A stretch of DNA of 64,000 nt from Acytostelium subglobosum LB1 (GCF_000787575.1 NW_012236516.1:220921-284920), one strand, 5' to 3'. Shown: positions 1-12,118, counted from the stretch's first letter. Notes: generated from the letters alone by a model not told the origin. Program-made: numbers and translations.

Positions 1-480
1 ATTGAATGAATGAATGAATGGAATGGCTTACTTGATGATGCAGCCAATATCTCATTCTTTATATCTGGATAGTCTGAATACTCATCGTTTGCCAATGATA
101 TAGAGATGTCAGCAATGGCAGCAGCTGCATTAGCTACATCAGACTGTGAATAAATGAATGAATGAATGAGTTAGTCCAACCCAATGAATGATCGACAATG
201 GTCAATAGTTCGCGACAATCATACAATTTGATCGACAGGTAGTTCAGCATTCTGTTCTTGAAGGAACACTACCAAGTGTATCAACTGACTGATATTCTCT
301 GACAACTGTTCCAATAGGTGTTGTGCTGTTTGATTGATGGAGGATAGAATGTATAAGTTCGTCTGTTCCTGTTACTTTGTTTATGACTGCTCCAAAGTAT
401 AATCATACCAAATGACTGATCTGATTGGAATCCGTTATCATCAGACATCTTATTTTTATTGTGTACAGCTGGTATAAGGT
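1..480 (-). CDS. Small coiled-coil protein, 5' part only (uncertain model)
   Basis: Two minus-strand exons look coding. One (about 390 down to 227) encodes a Leu/Gln-rich amphipathic stretch (AQHLLEQLSENISQLIHLVV) and ends at a GTATGATTG donor. After an intron with a CTAAC branch-like site and a TTTATTCACAG acceptor, the next exon (about 148 down to 32) reads SDVANAAAAIADISISLAND and on, and ends at GTAAGCC; the phase is 0 across this junction. A possible first exon begins at an ATG near 454 (MSDDNGFQSDQSF), but its phase does not join cleanly to the coiled-coil exon, so the 5' model is unresolved. The 3' end lies outside the window. Helical heptad-like composition suggests a subunit of a small complex (Mediator- or BLOC-like in size), but I do not recognise the family. 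Confidence 0.35.
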
Positions 481-2135
481 TGGGATTGTTTGATTGATTG
501 AATGAGTGAGTGAGTGATTGAATAAGGCAGTGCTAAAGCAACTGTCTGTCTTTTTATATTTGAACTATTACTATTACTATTACAATATGTTTATATTTGT
601 ATTTAAAGGTTATTTGTATATATATATATTATTACAACAAGCAATACAACAATAACTTATGTTTGATGAGATACTTTTAGCAATGACACACACACTTAAC
701 ACTCTGATTTCTCTTTCTTCTCTTCAAATATGCTTATCAATCAAACACACACACTAACTCATTCAGTTCAGTTGAAGCTTCCCTCCCACCTTTACAATCA
801 ATGTTAACAAGTTATCTTTGGTCCCAATAATAGGGTGGTGATGGGCTAGGAAAGCAAGGCAAGGTCTTGCTTGTTGTTGTGCGAACTTGAACAACACCCT
901 GGTTCCTTTCCCTCCTATTGTTCACTTACGTGTGAGTGAGAGACACAAAGAATTCTTCTGATGGCAGATCATTTATAAAACTAAATATAAAATTGTTTGT
1001 TGTTTGTTGGATCTGATTCATTATTATAAATATCTTGAAATAAATCGAACGATTACGTAGATGTAATTAATTTGAAAAGTGATCGCCATCCGAGCTCGTG
1101 TCAAGAATAAGAGCCGCGGTAATGCCGGCATCTTCCATTCATCACCCCAATCATTGACTCTTATGTTGTGTTGTTTTCGTGAAGTTCACTTAACATCTTT
1201 GATTGATTGATTGTTATTTGTTTGATTGTTGGTACCAAGCAATGAGGAGTATATTTAGATATGGTTTCGAAACAAAACTTTGGAGACCATCACCAATTAA
1301 TTGTAGATAGATGTATACGTATTACGAATCACAAAATAATAAATAAATAATATCTTGCACATCAATGTTCTTGATTCGGTCACTCACTTCATGCAACAAC
1401 AACAACAACAAAAATAATATCTCGGAGTCGTTGGATGGAGAGTCGGTACCGGTATTATGGACCGTATTGTCATCATCAGAAAACATATTAATACAAATAA
1501 GTCGATTACGATTTATGAATGGTATGGTATGGTCTTTCCATGTGTCAATTGACAAGTTGTTGATGATTATGAGGTAGTATGGTTGACATCATCGCGCAGT
1601 AAAGGCGTTTGTGGGATGTTTTTTTATGGTTTTGAGGGTTGCAAAAGTGAATTGCGATGTCTTTGGAGACTTGATCAAGTACTCTTGCATGCAAACAAAC
1701 AAACAAACAAGATAATATCTTTGTGAATTTGTGTGTGTTGAATACGAATAGGTTGATGTGAGGGTGTGCAAGGTGCAAGGCACCATCGGAAGTAGATTGC
1801 CGAGGACCTGAACAATTACATGCCCCCTCTCACACAACCATGCGATATGATCAGTTGCAAATGAAGGATCGAACATTGGTGAATGAATGGATGAATTGTT
1901 GTCAGTGCCGATGACGACTACAATCCTAAACCACACCCACACTATGAGTCTGTTTCAAACAGTGACCTAGACGTGGTACTTGGTTTGAGAATCGCCCTAG
2001 GACTCCAGAGTGAGGACAGGTCCTTATAATTTAAGTAGTTAAATACTTACTACTTGATCAGTAAACTGTAACAAACAAACAAACATATACAAATACTATT
2101 ACTATCAACAAATAATAATAAGATTGATTGATTGA
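481..2135. other. Intergenic region, AT-rich with simple repeats
   Basis: About 1.65 kb with (GATT)n, CA and AAC repeats and no convincing gene. Short minus-strand frames at 1322-1942 lack splice or start context. A GC-richer island at about 1081-1150 (containing CCGCGGTAAT and GCCGGC) stands out against the AT-rich surroundings but matches no RNA gene I can name. Confidence 0.5.
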
Positions 2136-5100
2136 TTGAACATAAATATCAATATTATGTCACAAACATCATCAATTAAACTGATGCCAACCACAACATC
2201 ATTGATGATGTTGATGCTTCTGTTGGCTTGTGTGATTGTACAAATAGCCAATGGACAATCACCTTTCACTTGGTCAGTGAACAACCATGATTACTATTGG
2301 ATTCAGACAATTAAATATGCCACAGATGCTGCTGATTACTGTGCTGCCACCTATCCAAATGGGTATGTCTACACCATCACCCACTCTGGAATCATTCCAA
2401 TCACTCACTCAACTCAATCGATAAATCAAACACACGATGGAACCATTCCAAACTCAATCACTCAATCACACGATCAACTCAAACAATCAATCACACTCAC
2501 TCTGGAACCATTCCAAACATACTCAATCACTCAATCACTGACCCAAACTCAAACTCAAACTCAAACTCAATCAATCAAATATATAGATACTTGGTAACAA
2601 TCAATTCACAAGCTGAATGGTCATTCATTGAATCTACCTTTGCCACTGAATTGGCAGCAGAGTCATTATGGGTGTCGGGTAGTGATGTCGATGGTGATGG
2701 ATTGTGGACATACTCAACTGGACCAGAGACTGGCGCACCAATGTACGACCTGACATCAGATCGTCTTTTCAGTTACGTCGATTGGTGTCCAGGCGAGCCA
2801 TCTAGAGGCGAACCCTACCTGTCCTACGTGGCAGGCAATGTACAATACAAATGCTTCAACAACAGAGTGTCGAATTCGGCCAGTTACCCATTCATTTGCG
2901 AGGTGGGTCCCGCCGTCGAGCCTTTCCTGTTGCCAGTCAGCCAGTGGGGTGGCCAGTCCCAGATGAGCACAGCCGCCTTCCCAGGCTCCGTAGTGTTTGG
3001 CGACATCCAGGTCACTATCAACTTGCAGGGCGCTGCGCCAAGCTCTGCCGTCCCATGCAGCAATGTCGTACACAACGCCACAAGCGATATGATCACATGC
3101 ACCCTCCCCGCTGGTACCACTGGTGTGTACGACCTGAAGGTCACCGACGGTGTGCGCACCTACACCTCCACCTACCAATACCTGCCGCCACAGATCAACA
3201 CGGTCAACCCGAGCTTCAAGTCTGGCGACACCATCAGCATCACCGGCACTGGCTTTGGAAACGACGCCACCAAGATCCAGGCAACGCTTACAATCTCCAT
3301 GATTAGTTGTTCAAACGTTGTCATCCTCAGCCCCAACGTAGCGTTCAGCTGCGTGCTTCAGGGCGACATCACAAAGGGACTGTTCCCCATCAAGGTGTCG
3401 GTTGGCGGCATCGCATTGGGTGTCTCGCTCAAGGCCGCCATGTACGTGAAGGAGGAGAACATGTACTACAACTGTTTCAACTATCAACTGTTCTCGGACG
3501 CGGCCAACGAAATGATTTCGAAGCAGGTCGTCGAGGGCATGGATGGATACATGGGCTACGTCGCCACAGCGGCCGCAAGCCAAGTCCTCTACAACGGCTG
3601 TGCCTTTATAAACTCGAACTCGAAATACTACCGTATGGACTCCCTCATGATGAACGCCATGTACAACGGCACGGAAATGGTCTATCGCTACGGACCCAAG
3701 AGCGGCCCCATCACACTCTACAACCCCGTGACCGACATTGGCTTGTCGACCACCCAATACTATTACTACGACCTCGGCAGCGAGATGACTCTCTACAGCT
3801 CGAGCGACTCATACATGAACCTGCTTACAGCTTTCGATCCAAGCGTGCTAGTCACGCCCAGCTTCACCGCCGTCCAAACATACACAATGCCAACAAATGG
3901 CGCGTACATCAGTTTCAGGGTCACATCAATCGTGCCCGTGCTCTCCAATGTGAGCATGTCTCTCCTTGTCAATGGCGTGTTGAGCCCTGTCAACGCGTCT
4001 GCCACCAACTACCAGACTTACGCGATGGGTGTCCAGGTCCTGCCCGGCTCTGGCGGCCCCCACCATGCATACTTTGTCCTTGGCGGCATCAATGGCGCAC
4101 GATCGAGCAACTACCTCACAATCGACTTCATGCCACCAGTGCTTGACACAGCTTCCAACGTGGACAACGACAACTACATCACATTGTCTGGTAACAACTT
4201 CTCGATCAATGCCAACGATATGGTGGTCAGCGTGTTGACCAACACCAACGTCTCGCTGACTTGCACTGGTTTGGAGATCTTGACACCATTCCACAGCGTA
4301 CGATGTATGGCACCAGCCTACTTTGGCAAGCAACGTCGTATCTTTATAACGGTTGGCGGCAAGAAGTCCAATGTCAAGCTGTTCAACTACGCCGAGGCCA
4401 AGGTGACCGGTGTTAGCGCGATTGGTGGTGGCGGTGGCGTTGTCACTGTCACTGGCACAGCATTCCCAACCGACTCTGTCACATCCTCCGTCTCCATCGG
4501 ACCATACTCATGTACTTCCGTTGTAGTCGACACTCCGATCAGTCTGCACTGCACTCTTGCCGCGGGTTCTGGCACACACAACGTCACTCTCACTTTCGAT
4601 GGCTCGGTCACCGTATCCACCTACCTGTTCTCATACTCCCATCCAACCGTGTCCAGTGCCACAGCTGTCAAGTACATGGTCGGAGGAAATGTCACCATCT
4701 CTGGCGACTACTTCTCCGATGTTGGCATCGCAGTTGACATCCAGGGACAGGCCTGCGCCAACCCCGCGGTCGCCTCTACCAACTCACTCACCTGTTCATT
4801 CCCCGGTACTGTGGCCATCACCGATCTGATTAGATTGGGCTACGTCAACGTCACGGTCAACACAATCAGTGGCGGCGCCTACGTCTTTGTCTACGAAAAG
4901 GTCACACCAAGCGATGGATGCAAGAACAACTGCAGCGGCCATGGAGATTGCATCAACAATGTGTGCGTTTGCGAAGAAGATTGGAAGGTGAAGGACGACT
5001 GCTCGATCAAGGGAGGCTCAGGTGGCACGCCATCAACCGGCAACAACACCGAGGGTAACTATCCCGGCAACTTCACATCTGCCATCACACATCTGAGGGA

Positions 5101-5866
5101 GGTTAACTACATGGGCAACGTCGTCAAGACTATCGTCGTGTCAACGGCCAAGTGGAACCAGACCGAAGCAAGCGCCACTCAGCAGCTCTACCGCCGTACT
5201 TTCGACAACACCGACGCGGTGCTCGAGGTCAACATCACAACCTACCTCTCCCCTGCCACCGTGGTCTTTGGTGGCCAGACCATCAAAATGGAGGCCAACT
5301 CGCTAAAGTACGTGGCAGCCGTGTACAACTGGACGTTCGCCAGCCAGTTGAACGTGCTCCAGATCATTTTCACGACCACTGCTCCAATGACCTCAGTGTC
5401 CCAGTGCAAGCAGGTGGACACCGAGGCACAGATGGACTCCAACAAGCTACAAATCGTCGCTGGAGGCTCTGTGCTGCAGGCACAGTTTGCCAACGTGCTG
5501 CTCGTGGACAACAAGGCGCAGACATCACTTGCCGTCCGACTTCTGGATAGCGATCCACTGGTCGTCGGCATGCCCGTTGGTGCCAACGACACCAAGTACG
5601 TGATGACAGCCGTCGCATCGCCCGCGTTCACCGGCTCATGTAAGATTGACCCTTCATTCAACTCATTGATCTCGGACAACTCCCAGAATGGCGATTCCTG
5701 CAGCACGTCCGATAACAAGTGGAAGTTGATCACCATCATTGTCCTGTGTTCCGTTGGAGGTCTGGCCATTGCCTGTGCAACCATATTCATTGTTCGTCGT
5801 AAAATTCTCCTGAAGAAGATGAAGCAAGACATGCACATGAGGTCCCTGGGCACGCACAGCTCCTAA
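2136..5866 (+). CDS. C-type lectin / TIG / EGF-like single-pass membrane protein
   Basis: Two exons, 2136-2362 and 2587-5866, give 1168 aa. The GTATGT donor at 2363 and the acceptor ending at 2586 restore the lectin reading PNGYLVTINSQAEWSF. Residues 1-40 hold a hydrophobic signal peptide (LMMLMLLLACVIV) ending near ANGQ. Residues 42-160 form a C-type lectin-like domain with the WxxGSD..DG.W pattern and a late CPGEP. Several IPT/TIG folds follow (roughly 190-355 and 592-842), around a middle part (370-480) that may be a second lectin-like module. One EGF-like domain lies near 852-882 (CKNNCSGHGDC..VCVC), followed by a beta-rich extracellular domain of the kind found in dictyostelid ComC/LagC-type proteins. 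A transmembrane helix (about 1121-1145) precedes a short basic tail (RRKILLKKMK). Such proteins act in adhesion, signalling or prey binding at the cell surface; the ligand is unknown. Confidence 0.88.
2363..2586 (+). repeat. Repeat-bearing intron 1 of the lectin/TIG gene
   Basis: The 224-bp intron contains two to three near copies of a CTCTGGAA(C/T)CATTCCAA unit, CAATCACTCAAT repeats and a (CAAACT)n tract before the ATATATAG acceptor. It reads open in the upstream frame through to a stop just past the acceptor, so intron retention would produce a short secreted lectin fragment of 153 aa. Confidence 0.6.
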
Positions 5867-6180
5867 GTCAATCAATCAATCCAATCAACATAATTATTGT
5901 ACATGTAAAGTAATACTTGCTCCGAGCATCCATCAATACACGCGCTAACGATTAGCCTACGTTGTTAGTTGAATAAACAACTACATTTCATCAATGTACT
6001 ATGTGGATGATGAGGGAAGGTTGAGGGTAGGTTTAAGATGAGGGATCATCACACAAGTCAGCTGCTGATCTAAATTGAAATGAGGGCACACAATTGATCA
6101 ACATATAATGAACCGGTTCATGTTCGAGTCATCCAATTAATCATTATTATTACCACTTATCTCTAACCATCTTCTAAAGA
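5867..6180. other. Intergenic spacer, nothing recognised
   Basis: The 3' flank of the lectin gene and the 5' flank of the small CxxCxGxG gene. It contains AT-rich stretches with no coding frame. Confidence 0.5.
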
Positions 6181-6528
6181 ATGAGCCATAATCAACAACA
6201 TAATGGTGGAGGTCACCAACAACCACAAGCCCAACCAGAGTTAGTCGCCAGGAAATGTTTCCATTGTAATGGTACCGGATCAAAGGCATGTTTCCATTGT
6301 ACAGGAACAGGTCGTGCCAAGTTCACAGTATGTATTATCAATCTTATTAATGGTTATTTTAAATATTACCAACATTAAATATTAAACTAACCAAATAAAT
6401 AATAAATAAATGTTTAGAAACATCAATGTGGAATATGTCGTGGAGCTGGAAAGGATGATTGTTTCCATTGCAAAGGTACTGGTACACAGTATTATGATCC
6501 CAATGCCAAGTGTTGTACCATTCTGTAG
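6181..6528 (+). CDS. Small DnaJ-type CxxCxGxG zinc-binding protein
   Basis: Two exons, 6181-6327 and 6418-6528, join in phase 0 to give about 85 aa. After a His/Gln-rich N-terminus (about 25 residues) there are four CxxCxGxG-type units: CFHCNGTG, CFHCTGTG, CGICRGAG and CFHCKGTG. These match the zinc-binding repeats of DnaJ/Hsp40 and BSD2/PSA2-like proteins, but there is no J domain. The protein ends in CCTIL, where the last four residues (CTIL) fit a CaaX box with terminal Leu, the type preferred by geranylgeranyl transferase I. A role as a membrane-attached thiol/zinc co-chaperone is inference. Confidence 0.75.
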
Positions 6529-7026
6529 ATTAACAGTGATGTCTCTCCATCATCAAGACAAAGAGAGACGACGATTGAATATTCATTAAAGGGTATCTAT
6601 AATACCCAATGACCCTCCCAATTATATTATGTCATCTATACCCATGATAACCATATGGTCTTCATGGGCTAGCCATAGCCAGACTGTCACAGGGTTCTAT
6701 CTATAATCAGTCAGACATGTCAGTCAACAGGAGAGAGGAGAGACATCAGCGTGTCCATCAATGTGTGCCCAGAGTGGATGTGAGTTGAGTGATAGGATAC
6801 CATCTGTATATGTCTCAAATGCGTATGTCATCAATGTATGATACGAGGCAATCATATGAATGTCCATTACTTAATTATATATATAATACTGTGTCGTCGT
6901 CTTTATCGCAGTTTATTACTCCTTGAGGTTGTATGTTGTGCCTTGAAGCTTTGATAGTGTACCCTTCGCCAAGTCTGTCAATGCCTTAAAACTATATGGC
7001 TCTGTTATCGCCAGTTCAGATAGTAT
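6529..7026. other. Intergenic spacer, nothing recognised
   Basis: This region lies between two convergent genes and holds scattered AT-rich and GAGAGA tracts. There is no coding frame and no RNA gene that I can see. Confidence 0.5.
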
Positions 7027-7365
7027 CTATTGTGATTGATTGATTGACAACTTGTTGTTAGTCTTGTGCGTCTTGACGAGCATGGCTCTGCCTCTCTCAC
7101 TATCTCTTTGCCGACGTACTTTTCTATTTAGTACTATATTGGATGCGACCAATGCCCTTGCGAAGCTGTTGTAGGTGAGGTCATGCTGTCTGACACCGGC
7201 GTTTATACGCTGGATCCACATTGCTCGCATGTCTCTCTTTATCAGTCTGCGTGAGACGTAGTTGTACTCGAGTCCCTTCTCGACACGCTCGCGTGCCAAC
7301 GATTTACAGTTCTTTGAGCGTCCGTAGAAGCCCTTGGCCAGCTTGAATATCTTGTCGATGTTCAT
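7027..7365 (-). CDS. mrpl20: Mitochondrial large ribosomal subunit protein bL20m
   Basis: A single exon encodes 112 aa. The sequence follows the bL20 pattern: LAKGFYGRSKNC near the start (bacterial LAKGYRGRRS), then YVSRRLIKRDMRAMWIQRINAGVRQ (bacterial [24 protein letters not shown]), and SFARALVASNIVLNRKV. bL20 binds 23S rRNA early in large-subunit assembly. Dictyostelids have no plastid, so this is the nuclear-encoded mitochondrial form. Only a very short N-terminal extension precedes the conserved region, so the targeting signal is probably internal or made by the basic first helix. Confidence 0.9.
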   Translation of the reverse strand: MNIDKIFKLAKGFYGRSKNCKSLARERVEKGLEYNYVSRRLIKRDMRAMWIQRINAGVRQHDLTYNSFARALVASNIVLNRKVRRQRDSERGRAMLVKTHKTNNKLSINQSQ

Positions 7366-7758
7366 TGTATGTAAGTATATATATATAAGTAGTAGTATAT
7401 GTAGGCAATCAGATCAATGACAACTGCTGCGTTTTGTCGCTGTGTGCTCATCATCACAAGGTCATCATTCGGGTCGAGAAAATTCAAAAAAATTAAGTCT
7501 GGCGTGTAGACGCGCGATGGCATGTTTGTTGGTAGTCCTGTCAACCAGTTGCCAACATGATGATCTATGATTGATAGCATCGACCTGATGGTGGATGCCT
7601 ATGTGTCTGTTTGATGATGAGCCATGTCAAGCATGAATCATGTGAAGACGAATGTAATAAAGACGAAATAAGTAACATTGTGAATGAGTGATGGTTTAAC
7701 ATCGGCCCCTCCAATAAGAGGTATTGAGAAGTGTATTCTATACATCGACATTGATTCA
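7366..7758. other. Spacer between bL20m and LSm3
   Basis: It carries the bL20m promoter side (AT dinucleotide repeats just upstream of the ATG) and the LSm3 3' flank. No further coding sequence is seen. Confidence 0.5.
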
Positions 7759-8260
7759 TTATGATGTCCTGAGTGGTGGAGAGATCAGAATGACACCGTC
7801 TCCACGTACAAAAAGCATCTCTATGTTACGTTTGATATTCTATAAGTTTGAATGTTAGTCAGTGATCACAGCATTCGATTACAATCATCAATAACTCATA
7901 CCTTTACAATCTCTTCATCAGTCTCCTCATCCTTTTCGATGACCTTAATAGTCTCTTCGACATCAGAAAGTACCATGTTCAAATGTTGATCATATGCCTG
8001 ATTGATTATTTGATAGTGAATGATCGATTGATCGATTGATCGATTGAATGAATGATACATATAGTATGATATGAGTAAGTACATATATTCCTATCCTATT
8101 CCAGCATCCATGTTATGATTGAAGAATGAATGTAACATACATGTAGCTTTCCTCTCAACTCTCTATCCTGTCTCATCTTTACGAATATCCTCTCATCAAG
8201 ACTCAGTCTAATGAGATCTAATGGTTCCTCAATGGTACCTTCTTCCTTCTTCTGATCCAT
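7759..8260 (-). CDS. lsm3: U6 snRNA-associated Sm-like protein LSm3
   Basis: Three exons read on the minus strand: 8260-8141, 7997-7902 and 7839-7759. All junctions are in phase 0 with GTATG donors, and the product is 98 aa. The product is nearly collinear with human LSm3: [20 protein letters not shown] (Sm1 start), [21 protein letters not shown] (Sm1 motif) and [20 protein letters not shown] (Sm2 motif, with the RGD segment). LSm3 is part of the LSm2-8 ring on the U6 snRNA 3' end and of the cytoplasmic LSm1-7 ring in mRNA decapping. The gene is divergent from the AP-4 mu gene, with only 157 bp between the two ATGs. Confidence 0.96.
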
Positions 8261-8417
8261 TATCTATATATCTATATATGTGTTTTGAAGATTGATTGAT
8301 GAATGATTGAATGAATGACAACTTTGCAAACTATTTGTGAGAACTTCAAACAAACACAACTTCATCAATCAATCAAACATACTTTGTACAGATATACAAC
8401 ATATATAGACTACGACA
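8261..8417. promoter_or_regulatory. Short bidirectional promoter, LSm3 / AP-4 mu
   Basis: The two start codons are 157 bp apart on opposite strands. The spacer has ATATAT tracts at both ends and a central GATTGATTGATG/CAATCAATCAAA segment. The shared-promoter role is inferred from geometry alone. Confidence 0.5.
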
Positions 8418-10039
8418 ATGTTCAGCCAGTTGTTCATATTGAACTATAAAGGCGATACAATCATATTCAAGGAGTGTATGTGTTTGTCCATTCCCTGATT
8501 GTCGTGTATCCAGTAACCATTCTAATCAACCTGTCTGTCAACAGATAGACCTGATATAAGTAGGAACACTCCCGATCTATTCTTTACACATATACTAGCA
8601 TCCGATACATCAAATATACAACCATGCTTTGTAAGTCCATTCATTCATTCAATCAAACAAAGTAACTTACTAACTTGTACTACTTTGGAAGTGTCTGGAC
8701 TCAATCAACTACTTGTTTATAAAGAGACGTGAGATGTACTTTGTGTTGACTACACTTCAGTTGGTATCACCTTCATTGGCATTCGAGTTGTTGAATAGGA
8801 CTGCTATGATCATTCAAGATTACACGGCATCATTGACAGAGGAAGCAATTAGACTGAACTTTACATTGATCTACGAGTTGTTGGACGAGCTGTTGGACTT
8901 TGGTCATCCACAAGGTACATCAACAGAGACCCTCAAGTCATTCGTATTCACTCCACCTACTGTTGTACAACATTCAAAGCAAGAATCAATGATTGATACA
9001 TTCCTAGTATGTTTTTGTTTGAATGAGGCCAAGTTGGTCGATTGATTCCAGACACTAACATCTCATGGTCATCCCAAGAATACCGCAACAAAGAAGTCAG
9101 TTCCATCTGTTAACTCTGTTAGACCTGTACATCAACCTTCACAAATAGACAATGGAAATGGCAATGAGATCTATGTAGACCTATGGGAGCATCTAACTGT
9201 CCTCTTTGCGTCCAATGTATGTTATTGACTCGGACCTCAATCAACTCCATCGACTCAAACACTTACTCACTCACAATGTAACATAACAGGGAGCAGTCAT
9301 TCGTAATGATGTCAATGGAAGTGTTGTGATAAGGAGTTATCTAAAGGGCAATCCTGTTGTTTCAATTGGATTCAATCAAGACTTTACAATTGGCGCCACT
9401 AGTAATGCGGCATCGGATAAAGGCGCAGCAACGGGCGGTCTAAATATTGATGACTGTCTATTTCATGAATGCGCCTCAAATGGATTCACAGTGGAGGATG
9501 GAAGCACGATCAACTTCCATCCGCCTCAGGGCGAGTTCACATTGTTCAAGTATCGGATATCAAACAGCAGCTACTCTCCATTCCTCATCAACACACAAAT
9601 CGAACCAATCACGCAGGGCAAGAACAAGTTCCTGGAGCTCAGCGTCAGGCTGCGCGCAAACTACGCACCAAACGTCATCTCCAATGGCATTGACATCACC
9701 ATCCCCATGCCCAAGACAACAGCGAGCTGTGTACTCTCGTTCGACTTTGAGAGCGCAGGTCAACACATTGAATACATTGCCAACGATCATCTGATACACT
9801 GGAGCATCAAGAAGATGCGTGGTGGCGCCGAGGTCATCATGCGGGCGCGCATTCAAACCGATGGCAGTGTGAATGAGGATATTGTTCGTCGTCAGGTTGG
9901 GCCGATCAGCCTGGACTTTGACATACCAATGTTCAACTGCACCGGGATCCAGATCAAGTTCCTCAAAGTACTTGGCATCACGCCAGTCCGTTGGATCAGA
10001 TACATAGCAGAGTCCAAGAGTTATGTCTGTAGAGTGTAA
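8418..10039 (+). CDS. apm4: AP-4 complex subunit mu
   Basis: Five exons, 8418-8475, 8545-8630, 8692-9006, 9052-9216 and 9290-10039, give 457 aa (human mu-4 has 453). The N-terminal longin domain starts MFSQLFILNYKGDTIIFKE and continues through YELLDELLDFGHPQGTSTE, the hallmark segment of adaptor mu chains. The C-terminal mu-homology domain begins IYVDLWEHLTVLFASNGAV and ends PVRWIRYIAESKSYVCRV, closely resembling the mu-4 ending (KWVRHLSHSDAYVIRI). AP-4 is a clathrin-independent coat adaptor of the trans-Golgi network, and mu binds tyrosine-based sorting signals. It converges on the TerD gene with a 142-bp spacer. Confidence 0.93.
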
Positions 10040-10181
10040 TATAATATTGTCTAATATACATCAGCTGTGTCTTGCCTGTGTGTCTTTGTTTATTCATGGG
10101 TCAGGGAGGTATCCAAAGGGATATAAATAGTAGTGAGGGTACATCATCAGAGTCCATCTATCGATCCTTTCAATTTGATCA

Positions 10182-11186
10182 CTATCCAAGGTTGACTCCA
10201 AACATCTGACACAGATATCTTAGACCACCTGGGAAACTCCTGCCAATAGCGATAAACTTCCATTCGTTACCCTCGCGGTACACCTCTCCGGCGATCAGTG
10301 CCGTGTTCATGCCGCCCTCGTTGGACAGATCATATCGACAGATGTTGCGGCTTGTTTCCTGATTGGCAATGCGAATAAATGCGCGTGGCACCTGACTAAA
10401 GTTCTGTCTTCTATTTTCGGCATCATGGATCGTCACAGCAAACACCAGTCTTGTAACATCCGGTGACACTCCCTGCAAGTTAACTGTAACAGTCTCATCA
10501 TCTCCCTCTCCATATCTGTGTGGATTGATTGAATGATTGAATGATTGTTTGATTGAGTGAGTGAGTTGAGTTGGGTTAGGATGATGAACTACCATTATAT
10601 ACTGCTCCTGTGGGACTACGTACCCTGTAAGGTTATCACCTTGATGAGCGATTGAGCCATCTCTTGACACTTTGTTGTTGTAAAAGATAAAGTCGTGACT
10701 GGTTCTGACTGTACCATTGGGCGACAGCATAAAGACCACGGCGTCGAGATCAAAGGGGAATCCTGGTGTCTGGCTGACGTCCCAACCAAGTCCAACGAAT
10801 ATACGACGCAGGTATGGATCCTCTTTGTTCAATGAGATCGATTGATCTTTCTGTAGTGTGATGCCTGGTCCCTGAGGAGGTGCGTATTGGCCGGGTGCGC
10901 CGTACTGGCCTGGCTGGCTGGGTGGTGCGCCGTATTGGCCGGCCTGCTGAGGTGGTGGGTACTGACCAGCGCCTGGAGGAGGTGGGAACTGGCCGCCTGG
11001 AGGTGGAGGTGGGAACTGGCCAGGGGGTGGGGCCGATGGCGCTCCGCCTCTAGACATATTCATTGGAGCGCCAAAGTTTGGCACTGTTGGCTGACCTGGT
11101 GCGCCTACTCCTGGTGTTGACGATGGTTGTCTATAATAATTGTTTCCTTTGGCAAGGCCTTGTGATGGTGGTGGTGGGTTGTACAT
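10182..11186 (-). CDS. TerD-domain protein, CABP1-like
   Basis: Two exons (11186-10624 and 10515-10182) give 298 aa. The N-terminal 130 residues are rich in Gly, Pro, Gln and Tyr, with repeated GQFPPPPG and QYGAP units. The remainder is a TerD domain: [12 protein letters not shown], then VFVGLGWD-type and DLDAVVFML segments with Asp residues that bind calcium in TerD folds, then [12 protein letters not shown], and near the end [16 protein letters not shown]. The same arrangement (PG-rich head plus TerD) defines Dictyostelium CABP1, described as a cAMP-binding protein. Function here is inferred by architecture; TerD proteins in bacteria serve stress and tellurite resistance. Confidence 0.85.
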   Translation of the reverse strand: MYNPPPPSQGLAKGNNYYRQPSSTPGVGAPGQPTVPNFGAPMNMSRGGAPSAPPPGQFPPPPPGGQFPPPPGAGQYPPPQQAGQYGAPPSQPGQYGAPGQYAPPQGPGITLQKDQSISLNKEDPYLRRIFVGLGWDVSQTPGFPFDLDAVVFMLSPNGTVRTSHDFIFYNNKVSRDGSIAHQGDNLTGYVVPQEQYIMVVHHPNPTQLTHSIKQSFNHSINPHRYGEGDDETVTVNLQGVSPDVTRLVFAVTIHDAENRRQNFSQVPRAFIRIANQETSRNICRYDLSNEGGMNTALIAGEVYREGNEWKFIAIGRSFPGGLRYLCQMFGVNLG

Positions 11187-12118
11187 GTTTGTCTTATCCT
11201 ATCTAAAGTCTAAGTCTAAGTCTAAAAGTAAACTAAAGTGTCGTCTTTCTTGATTGATTGATTGATTGATTGTTTGATTGATTGTTTGATTGATTGTTTG
11301 TTTGTTTGTTTGTTTCAAAGTCAGAGTACTAATATTGTTGATGTCAACTCCAATGTACGTATTCAACAATGAATGAATATCTGTTGAGTTGTGTTTGAAT
11401 GTGTGTATGAATGTATGAATGTGAACTGTTGTTTGATTGAATGAATGTTGTTGTTGGCTTTGCTTTAATAATTTATGTGAATGATAATTTCGATTGGCTC
11501 ACTCTAGAAAAGTTGGTGAACTTGAAGACCCTCAACGATGCGTGTTGACAACAATGACTCACACCAATCCATTTATCCATTTCCTACCCTACAAGGGTTT
11601 GTTTCTCACTTGCCAAACAAGGACAAACACCACACTCCGTCATCATGTTATTGTAAACTTGTATGTGTGTTAACAACAACGAACTTCATTGATAACCAGG
11701 GAATGAATGATTGCACTGAGCAGATAATACTACAATTACAAAAATATATATATATATATATACACACATAGATAAACACACAAACTGATGTGAGTGTGTG
11801 TGTGTGTGTGTGAATGCACTCAAGTGATCGATCATTACTTTGTTGTTATCAATGCCACGAAGGCACCATACTCTCACACACACACACACACATATATATA
11901 AATAATAATATATATCTGTCCACAATGCTGTTTGTTGTTGTTGCTGTTGTGTGTGTTAGATGATGTAAAGTAGGCCACACTGCGGCTCAAGGATTGGAGA
12001 AACACTGTCACAGGCACATCCTCAAATATATACTGCGGCTTTGAAGTGGAGTAACTAGTAGTAGTCAACAGGTAGGAGTGGATTGGAGGGAGAGAGAGAG
12101 GGAGGCACGACTGCAGTC

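Noticed and set aside
1589-1942. 117-codon minus frame upstream of the lectin gene
   Set aside because: It lacks a supported start and splice sites, and no domain or convincing composition is visible.
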